Source of the DNA: Vitellaria paradoxa
Taxonomy: Eukaryota > Streptophyta > Magnoliopsida > Ericales > Sapotaceae
NCBI GenBank assembly: GCA_019916065.1
Contig: CM034236.1
Span: 18,778,805-18,842,804, forward strand
Length of the DNA: 64,000 nucleotides
Direction of reading: 5' to 3'
The first letter of the stretch is position 1, and the number at the start of each line of letters is the position of its first letter. The notes below the pieces were generated by a model. It had not been told where the DNA came from. It did no database searches and saw only the letters and a list, made by a program, of their open reading frames with translations. This document shows, one piece after another, positions 56,813-64,000 of this stretch. A program made the position numbers and the translations under genes.

Positions 56813-57139
56813 CTACATTTTGGATTGAGGACTCGAAATAACACTAGTAAAATTCACTGGATCAATTACAGGACACATATCATAGTCATTCTTGCCAAGG
56901 TAAATAATGTACTCATCAAAAATAACAGATCTTCTCTGTCTCCCAGATCTCCTAGCAGGAACTTCTGGAATAGACTCTATAGGATCAGGGGTAGGAACAA
57001 TAGTAGGGGTAGGTATAGTGTCAAGCTCAAGTTGCTGATGATCATCTCTATTAACAAGTGCAAGCACAACACTTTGCTAAATAGTAGGCAAAGGAATAGG
57101 AATTACCTCTACTTCCCTATCCTCAATAATTGGTTATGA
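56813..57139 (-). pseudogene. Copia-3 linker region
   Basis: The minus strand reads PARRSGRQRRSVIFDEYIIYL and CPVIDPVNFTSVISS, the usual Arg-rich 'RRSxRxxxxPxxY' stretch between integrase and reverse transcriptase in copia. Confidence 0.75.
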
Positions 57140-57141
57140 TA

Positions 57142-57858
57142 TCACCACATCAGCAGTATCAAGCTCCAAGAACTTAGCTGTCGAGACTCAACGATTCTAG
57201 CACCTGGTGTGGGACAGTAGAACCTGCATCCTTTAGAATGATCTGGGTACATAATAAAGTAACAATGGGTGGTTCTAGGATTAGCTTTTCTCTCAAATGG
57301 GTTATAAATCCTCACTTCTGCTAGACAACTCCAAACACGAAGATGATTAAGGCTAGGTTTTCTACCAGTCCATAATTGAAAAGGTGTTTTGGGAACAGAT
57401 TTACTAGGGACTCTATTAAGGATGTAAAGGGCACACTTAATGGCTTCTCCCCAAAGGTATGTGGGCAAGTTAGACCTACTCATCATACTCCTCATCATAT
57501 CTTTAAAGGTATGATTACGCCCTTTAGCCACACCATTCTATTTAGGACTACCAAGCATGGTATATTGGCCAATAATCCCACATTCTTGTAAGTACTTGGC
57601 AAATGGTCCCATATAATGTGCAATGACATCATGTTTGCCATAATACTCACCACCACGATCAGATCTCACAATTTTAATGACTTTTAACAATTGTTTTCCA
57701 ACTTCATTTTTAAAAATTTTAAAATTTTCAAGAGTTTTTGATTTCTCTTTTATAAGAAAAACATAGCGAAAATGAGAGAAATCATTAATGAAAGTAAGAA
57801 AAATTTATTGCCACAAAAGGTAGTAGTGTAAAGTCCACTTATGTCAGTGTGTATAAGT
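57142..57858 (-). pseudogene. Copia-3 integrase core, C-terminal part
   Basis: 57531-57142 reads [74 protein letters not shown] and SKGCRFYCP, matching the copia integrase end. The N-terminal core lies in broken frames up to about 57860. A stop precedes the MAKGRN block, where the family reads NGVAERRNRTL. Confidence 0.88.
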
Positions 57859-58284
57859 TCAAGTAGGCCCACTACTATAGGTTACACTATTTTTCTTAGT
57901 CTTGGTTAGCTTTCCATGAATACAATTGACACAAGTGTCTAAGTCCCCAAAATCAAATGGCATTAGAATATCGTCATTAATAAGCCTTTGAATTCTTCCT
58001 TTGAAAATATGACCCAATCTTTTATGCCATAAAAAAGAAGATTTATCTTTAATTTTTGGTCTCTTAGACACACTATTATCAACATGGAAAGAGGCATACT
58101 CAAAATTATGGACTAGATTTAGCTTATATAAACCATTATTCAAAATACCACACCCAACAACCTGAGAATTTTGAAATAAATCAACCATACCATTATGAAA
58201 TTGAAAACAATAAACAATTTTGTCCAAAGAAGAAACATAAATTAAATTTTGTCTAAAAGACGGTACATAAAAAGTATTTTCCAA
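57859..58284 (-). pseudogene. Copia-3 protease end and GAG-pre-integrase
   Basis: 142 codons: VPSFRQNLIYVSSLDK (end of protease region, family VPxLRRNLISVSxLDK), then FLWHKRLGHIFKGRIQRLINDDIL and DTCVNCIHGKLTKTKK, with the His-His-Cys-Cys pattern of the GAG-pre-integrase domain preserved. Confidence 0.88.
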
Positions 58285-58560
58285 AACAAGTTTAAAACCA
58301 GACTCTAAATTTAAAATAATATCTCCTATGGACTTGACTCTAACTATTTCATGATTCCCTACTTTAAGCTGGGCTTCGTTCTCACTTGGCCTCTGTTTGC
58401 TTTTGAATCCTTACAAAGATATAGTAACATGAACAGTTGCACCACTATCAAACCACCAAGAATTTGATGGGACATCAATTAAATTGAATTCAAAGCAAAC
58501 TAAAGCAAGTGAGTTACCTCATTCTTTTTTCTTTTTCTCTAACCAAGCTTGAAATTTGGT

Positions 58561-58602
58561 GCAATCCCTCCTAATGTAGCCCTTCTTTCTACAGAAAAAA
58601 CA
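58561..58602 (-). pseudogene. Copia-3 gag zinc knuckle
   Basis: The minus strand reads CFFCRKKGYIRRDC, a CX2CX4HX4C knuckle in which tyrosine replaces histidine. It is followed by TKFQAWLEKK, as in copia gag proteins that bind element RNA. Gag upstream of it is broken and then lost at the Athila-1 junction. Confidence 0.85.
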
Positions 58603-58763
58603 CTTGACCTTTTTCTTTATAACAGCATTGGGACCTAACACATTTTGAGTCTAACCATTACCTTTACCCTACTTGTTATTATCTTGACCCTTACGAGATG
58701 GAAATGGTCTAAAGTTCAAGATGGTTGAAGTGGTGTGTAGTTGAAGTTCCAGCTTGACACCTT

Positions 58764-60257
58764 GTTGGTTTTTTAACCATAACTTTTTACTCACAACTCC
58801 AATTGACCTAATTCTTTTTGGGTTGGAAAGAAGACTCAAAGGGTTACAATTTTTGTGTTTTAACTAAAGCCTGAATTCATCGTCTTCACGGTCAAAATTG
58901 TATTGGAAGTTGACGATGAAAAGCTGTCAAAAGCCCCATTAGCTGAAGCAAGCACAGTGGGGTTCCCCAACTTCCACCTCGGGCACCCCCAGAGAGCTGC
59001 AATTCTCCAAATGATCCAAGAGTTCAGTTGAGCACCCCACCTTGGACCTCAGGCACCCCACCTTAGACCTCGGGCGCTCCTCTGCGTGATAAAGCTAAAT
59101 CTGTGATTTTTTGTTATATTTATTAAGTTACTATTTTACCCTTAATGTTTTGTAGCCTATAAATACAGGTTTTTATTTAGACTTAGGGGAGTTGTAGGGG
59201 TTCTAAGGTTATTTTCATTGATAGTTTTCTTTAAGTTTTCATTACGTTTGAGTGGAAGATTTGGATTCAAGTATGAGGTTTAGTTAAAGTCTCCTATGGT
59301 TTATGCATGTAAGTTACTTCATATTTAATTATTTTAATCCCACGCTTTAAGTTTAGATTTGTTTCATATTTGTTTTCGCTTCTTAATTTTTAATATCTTC
59401 TTTCGTTTTCGCTTTTCATTTTACATTAATGAATGATTTGCAAGTATATTTTCCTCTTCGAAGTTCAAATATGTTAGGCTAGGGTTTGTTCTTGGCTTTA
59501 AGCCATTGAAGATGGTGTGGCAGTTTGGTGAACTCAAACGTAAAAGAATATTTGTAAATGAAACATCTTTTGATTTCTAATTGGAATCTTGTAATAAACT
59601 AGATTTCTTTTGAAATCAACTCACCCATGTTATAACCATAACTTGGTTACAAGTTTTCACTTGTGCACATCAAGTGTTTGGTTCAATGTTCCGGTGAGTT
59701 AGAAACATATTCTTCAAAACCCAAATTAGGTTTTCTTACGAAATCAAATCACCCATGTTACATTCGAAGCCTAGTTACGAGTTTATGCTCGTGCACATTA
59801 GGTGTTCGATTCAATGTTCCGGTGAGTCCGAAACTAATTCCAAAAGCCTCCGCTTACCTTGTGTTTCATAAACTAAGTTTTAATGAAATATCTTCCAACC
59901 TAGCAATGCATGTGCGTTTGTTAGGTTGAGTTACAAATGCACTTGAGTAAATCACTACCTACTACTGGATTTGGTTGGAAGTCAAGATTATCTTAGTTAT
60001 TTTATTTTTCATATTTTCATTTTAATTTAATATCACAATTCCTTCACTCCATCATTCTCAACCCAACCATACTTAGACATCTTATAAATCCAAAATTAGT
60101 TTAAATTAACTTAGGTTCACCTACTAACCAAGAGAACAAGTCTAGAGCTTTTAACAAAGCCCTCCCTGTGAAGATGACCTCGGTTCTCACCGAGTAAGAC
60201 TACGACCACCCTCTTGCACTTGAGAGGTAGAACTCAAACACATTTTAGGGTCGGTCA
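58764..60257 (+). repeat. Athila-1 5' LTR
   Basis: Proposed start TGTTGG inside the Copia-3 gag; end GGGTCGGTCA. A TATAAATA box lies at 59158-59165. Near 59590-59890 a segment of about 130 bp is repeated twice (CACCCATGTTA, GTGCACATxAxGTGTTxGxTTCAATGTTCCGGTGAG). The left boundary is less certain than the right. Confidence 0.72.
59158..59165 (+). promoter_or_regulatory. Athila-1 LTR TATA box
   Basis: TATAAATA about 1.1 kb upstream of the priming site, followed by the leader; typical of a transcription start in an LTR. Confidence 0.55.
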
Positions 60258-60263
60258 AGTTTT

Positions 60264-60281
60264 TGGCGCCGTTGCTGGGGA
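60264..60281 (+). other. Athila-1 primer-binding site (tRNA-Asp type)
   Basis: TGGCGCCGTTGCTGGGGA differs by one base from TGGCGCCGTTGCCGGGGA, the priming site used by Athila-type elements. Confidence 0.88.
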
Positions 60282-60509
60282 TGGCAACTAAGCGCTAAAC
60301 TTGGGAGTTGAAGGGGAGTTCACTTGAGAAATTGGGTGAATTCTTCATTTCCTCCATCTCTTTATTAGTAGTTTTATTTGTTTTGCATTGTAATAAATTC
60401 ATTTGCATATCATATAATCTAGCTTGCATGCTAGTTAACTTAGGTTGCATTTTAGTGTAGTTTTTCTCTTTTTTTATTTTGTTTTCATTTTTATTTTCTG
60501 ATCTTAGAC

Positions 60510-61751
60510 ATGGATATTGGTGATTTTGTACATGGCCCTTTTGATACCCAAGATTACATAGAGTATTTAGGTGGCATGTTTGGATATGATTTTGCATTAG
60601 ACACCTATAGTATGCTTCCATATTCTTTGGGCACGAGGAGGAAGACCTATGTCTTCATCTCGATAGGTTTGAGGTAGTGTATGGCTTATGTGATGATGTT
60701 AGAAAGAGTGAGAGAATTAGGTGTATGTTTTTCCCTTTGTCTTTACAAAGTGTGGCTGGTGACTGGTGTTATAATTCTAGTGAATGGACTACTTGGGAAC
60801 AATGTTGTCATGCTTTTATTGAAAAATTCCTCCCAATTAATCAAACCTTCACCCATGGCTTTCAAATTAGAAATTTTTATCGAAAGAGAGGTGAAGTATT
60901 TTATAAATGTTGGGAGATTTAACATACCTTTGGACACTTTCCCAAGTCATAGATTAGAGTTAAGGGACATTATAGCCATATTATATAATGCTCTATCTTG
61001 TGAGTTACACTAGGAATTTGATATAGCTTTAGGTAGGGAATTTCTTAACCTCACCCCAAGTGAGGCATAGTCATTACTTGAACTTTTCTATGAACACACT
61101 AGGCCACAGGGAAGACTTGAGCCTAGTTTTGAATCTCATGCACTTGAAAGCCACACTGAACCTTCCCCATATACTCCTACTTCACTTAATCTTCATGATC
61201 CATCCTTTAGAAGTAGCGTATGTGTGGAGACCGATTATTTGAATTTTGCCTGTCCTAACCTTGTTCCACTCACTGAGGATCAATCCGAGGAACCCTGGGA
61301 TTATTGGCCCAGTGAACCTAATGATGCACAATTTGAATTAGACAATGAACACATTCCTTTATCACCACCTCATTACCAACAACCCAATCCTATTACATTT
61401 CAACCTACACAAAAGAGGCCCATTGAGGACATTCTTCATCAATTCATGCAACAACAGTTGAGTGTCAATAGCAACATGAACCGGGATTTAGATGACATCA
61501 AAGGGCAAATTTCTAGGTTGACACAAGTAATGAGCACCACTCCAAGTGGTAAACTCCTTGCAGAGACACTCCCAAACCTAAAAAGTCAAGTAAACATGAT
61601 TGAATCGTCGACTTCAGGCACTACCATAGGTACTGAGTGGGAAAATTACCCTAAGTACGTTAGGGATAACATTTGGAATGAGCATTCTCCTCATTTTCCT
61701 TTGGACTTTCCCATTCAGGATATTTCTCTACCACTTACTAAGAGTCAATGA
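60510..61751 (+). pseudogene. Athila-1 gag (Retrotrans_gag), broken
   Basis: A short first frame from ATG 60510 (MDIGDFVHGPFD) shifts near 60640 into LHLDRFEVVYGLCDD, RIRCMFFPLSLQSVAGDW, WTTWEQCCHAFIEKFLP and FYRKRGEVFYKCWE, the ordered capsid motifs of Athila/Tat gag. A shift near 60920 leads to RLELRDIIAILYNAL. The frame 61224-61751 is the C-terminal gag region (RDLDDIKGQISRLTQVM, SGKLLAETLPNLKSQVN, matching a QIGQLAxxLxxR...GxLPSQTxxNPK pattern). Stops at 61011 and 61068 also break it. Confidence 0.82.
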
Positions 61752-61754
61752 GAC

Positions 61755-62340
61755 ATGCAATCCTTTCCTACTACCAAATTTGACGCTCAACGTACCCCAA
61801 CCATCCCAGACTTTATTGGGAGTCCTTTGACTCAAACTAAGCATTTGAATGTCACATGGCTCGAGGAACACATCATTGAGTCAATTGACCCTAGTTCACT
61901 TCGCTATACACTTGAGGTTGAGAGTGGTGCACACCTCTCATCTCTTAACTTAGCCCCATCTAAGAGTCTTACTATGGGGATTGTGAGTGATTACCATGAG
62001 ACCGACCATCACTGGGGAGAGGTAGTAGACATAGGGAAAGCTTGCATTGACTTTTTTGGGTGTTGAGAGATCATTAAAACCCACCATTTCCGCACCTGTA
62101 GATTTTTTGGGTGTTGAGAGATCATTAAGGCCCATAGTTTTCACATCTATAGATTTCTTGGGTGTCGAGAGACTAATGGATCCCACCATGTCTACACCTG
62201 CACTTACATTTTGGCCACATCCGAGTTTTCAAGAAACTCACTTGACCTTTCATCCCTCAGTGTGTTTTACACACAAAGGGCATCCATCTTTAGTGCTTCG
62301 TGGCCCAAAGAGAATATTTTATTTCTTAAACCATTTGTGA
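61755..62340 (+). pseudogene. Athila-1 reading frames after gag, with 17-residue repeats
   Basis: Two overlapping frames (61755-62066 and 62047-62340) of unknown function. The second contains three copies of a DFLGVERSLxP-type unit. I recognise no protease or polymerase motif. Position suggests a variable spacer or accessory region replacing pol. Confidence 0.45.
62047..62199 (+). repeat. 51-bp tandem repeat, three copies
   Basis: TTTTTTGGGTGTTGAGAGA-like units start at about 62052, 62103 and 62154, a period of exactly 51 bp. This encodes 17 residues per unit in the 62047-62340 frame. Confidence 0.9.
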
Positions 62341-64000
62341 ATGCATGGGATAGAGATGGTGTTGGGTAACTATTTTGTCTTCATTTCATTTGTACATAGT
62401 AGATTGGATTTTTCATTTTCTTATGTTATTATTTCTTTTTCATTCAATTTTCTTATCTTATTTTATTTTATTTTATTTTTATTTCTTCTTTTTTACTAAC
62501 TCTTTCTCTTGCCTTATTTTCATTTTATTTTTCTCTTATTTTCTTTCTAACTTTTTCTCTTATATAGTTTCTTTTGTTTTCGTCAAATAAGGAAACTCTT
62601 GAGATAATATCCTTCCCCTCCCTTTTATTTTGTCTTGCACTTCCAAGTTTGGTACTTTATATATATGATTGCTATTGTTGGGAGTGTTTTAGAATCTAGG
62701 TTGGGGGTGTTTTGGGTGATGCCGTAAGGGGCTTGAGTAATGGATGCATGATTGGTTTAATTTGTGCTATGTTCTTATTTGTGCCTTTTGTGACTATTAT
62801 TTCATACTCATCATCATGTTCACTTTGCACACTACAGACCCACTTGTGCATCATGGTTCTCACATTGAGGACAATGTTTAGTTTAGGTTGGGGGTAGAGT
62901 TCGCATGATGACTTTCATGCTAAAAATTGTAAAATTTTAAAATTTTTGAGTATTTTGAGCTTGAATACATGAATTTAGCACATTTATACCTACATGCAGC
63001 CCTTTTGGTTTGGTTGATTGTAGAATTGAGTGAAAGAGTGATAAGTGAGTCTTGTTCAAGCATTAATAAGAAACTTAACTCAAGTTGAGTGTGTCATGAC
63101 CTTGTGCATTTTTGTGACTAACATAGAGAAGAGCTTATATGCCTAGGAGAGGATTTTGTACATTGGTTAATTGAGCATTCTTAGACTAGGTGGAGACTTA
63201 TACCCCTAAATGGTGAGCTTTTGAGCCTATTATTTTTTTTTCTTTTCTTGAGAGTTTGTACATAATCATAGCTCTTTTATTCTTCACTTTGGTTTTCAAT
63301 GCACCAATTACATTACATACACTTGCATGAGTTTCACTTGGCACATTATGAGTTGTTGTAAGCTTTGAACATGATGCTAGGCCCTCTTTGCTGTTTTTGA
63401 CCCTTCTTGTCCTTTCTTGGTTATGAATTACCCTAGGAACCAACTTGAAGCCTTTTAATAAAGTGTGTGATATATATATGTATTTGTTTCCTTGGTTCTT
63501 ACCTCATATATTTTTCCTTAACCTTATTCACACACTTTAAGCCTAACCCTCACATGTCTTGGGTTGTGAAAATGTCTTAGTGTCAATGATGTGAACGAGG
63601 GTTGGAATGAAAACTTTTGAGAATATATTGAGAGGAAATATTGGGTGAAGAATTTAGCTGAAGTATATTTTATTATTTAAAAAAAAGAAAAAATGAAGAA
63701 AAAGAAAAAAAGAAAAAAGAAACAAAGAGAAAAAAAGAAAAGAAAAAATAATTTATCAATCCTTCGTTTATGAAATTATGGGACTTATACATTTTTTGCA
63801 ATAGTTGTAATTGTCCCAAGGGTAATATTTAGTGTGAATAAGCTTCTTATTGGATCTTTGTTAGCATTCGAAAGGAATCAAGTAGTTTAGGACTTGTGTG
63901 CACTTGAACATCTTTATCCCAAGACATGTGTTTTGATTTCTATATCTTTCATTATTAACCACTACCCCTGGCCAAGTTACAACTGAAATAAAGACCTAGT
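62341..64000 (+). other. Athila-1 3' non-coding tail
   Basis: T-rich tract (62400-62580), purine tracts at about 62695-62712 (GGTTGGGGGTGTTTTGGG) and 62884-62897 (AGGTTGGGGGTAGAG), and an A/G-rich run (63678-63748). No coding domain. The short minus-strand frame at 63198-63443 has no family motif. Confidence 0.6.

Larger units (their letters stand above)
54234..58763 (-). mobile_element. Copia-3, 5'-truncated LTR retrotransposon
   Basis: 3' LTR (54234-54692), polypurine tract, RNase H, reverse transcriptase, integrase, GAG-pre-integrase and the gag zinc knuckle follow on the minus strand. The sequence is cut near 58763 by the Athila-1 LTR; the 5' LTR would lie beyond that insertion, outside the window. 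Its coding segments are longer than those of Copia-1 and Copia-2, and the reverse-transcriptase YVDD is intact. It is related to the Copia-1 family by its protein patterns. Confidence 0.9.
58764..64000 (+). mobile_element. Athila-1: Athila-type gypsy element, runs off the window
   Basis: LTR (58764-60257), tRNA-Asp-type priming site (60264-60281), broken gag, a 17-residue tandem repeat, then non-coding sequence with two GGTTGGGGGT purine tracts. The TTGAGGACAATGTTTAG phrase before the second tract, the A/G-rich run (63680-63745) and a GGCCAAGTTACAACT phrase near 63970 are typical of the 3' non-coding tail of Athila elements. No protease, reverse transcriptase or integrase is visible before that tail, so pol appears deleted. 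The 3' LTR lies beyond 64000. Confidence 0.8.

Noticed and set aside
62375..62590. Phe/Leu-rich 71-codon frame resembling a membrane protein
   Set aside because: Generated by a T-rich tract in the Athila-1 tail; no conserved sequence.

Overview
This is an intergenic, AT-rich stretch of a flowering-plant nuclear genome, and almost all of it is nested transposable elements. The plant call rests on several families: Ty1/copia elements primed by initiator tRNA-Met, Ty3/gypsy elements of the Athila/Tat and chromodomain lineages (Athila-type priming site complementary to tRNA-Asp), an En/Spm-type CACTA element with TNP2 (tnpD-like) and Transposase_24 (tnpA-like) genes, a plant L1-type LINE, and a captured fragment of a plant universal stress protein gene. 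I see no intact host gene, no rRNA or tRNA gene, and no bacterial or organellar features. The species cannot be named from this sequence.

Layout. 1-about 650: remnant of a minus-strand LTR retrotransposon (leader, primer-binding site, LTR). 845-15075: one plus-strand LINE (endonuclease then reverse transcriptase) split by two minus-strand copia elements, Copia-1 (1964-8156) and Copia-2 (9152-14485, target duplication GTGGG). 15076-22500: non-coding sequence with two copies of a direct repeat (16177-17590 and 20436-21090; the first interrupted by a 740-bp foldback element) and two LTR-like segments. 22530-30168: minus-strand gypsy remnants, including a Tat-type pol end, a PF20167-type protein fragment, a probable 3.3-kb solo LTR and the 5' part (LTR, priming site, gag) of an Athila-type element, here Athila-2.

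30169-53301 is a three-level nest. An old minus-strand CACTA relic (CACTA-2: tnpA-type exons, subterminal repeats, right terminus at 53301) was invaded by a chromodomain-type gypsy (34141-52688). That gypsy was later invaded by a 13.25-kb CACTA element (CACTA-1, 37208-50459, target duplication ATT). CACTA-1 carries palindromic GGCGACC/GGTCGCTAA subterminal arrays, a captured universal-stress-protein fragment, a tnpD-like gene broken by two TGA codons and a frameshift, and a tnpA-like gene whose six predicted exons join into an unbroken 399-codon frame.

53302-64000: unassigned AT-rich DNA, then Copia-3 (minus, 54234 to about 58763), cut by a plus-strand Athila-type element (Athila-1, about 58764 to beyond the window). 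Athila-1 has an LTR, priming site, broken gag, a 17-residue tandem repeat and a long 3' non-coding tail, but no visible pol.

Nothing here works as an operon. Functional relations lie within elements: gag/pol of each retrotransposon, and the tnpA/tnpD pair of CACTA-1, whose gene starts share the same splice-acceptor sequence. All family calls come from reading translated motifs by eye; no database search was run.
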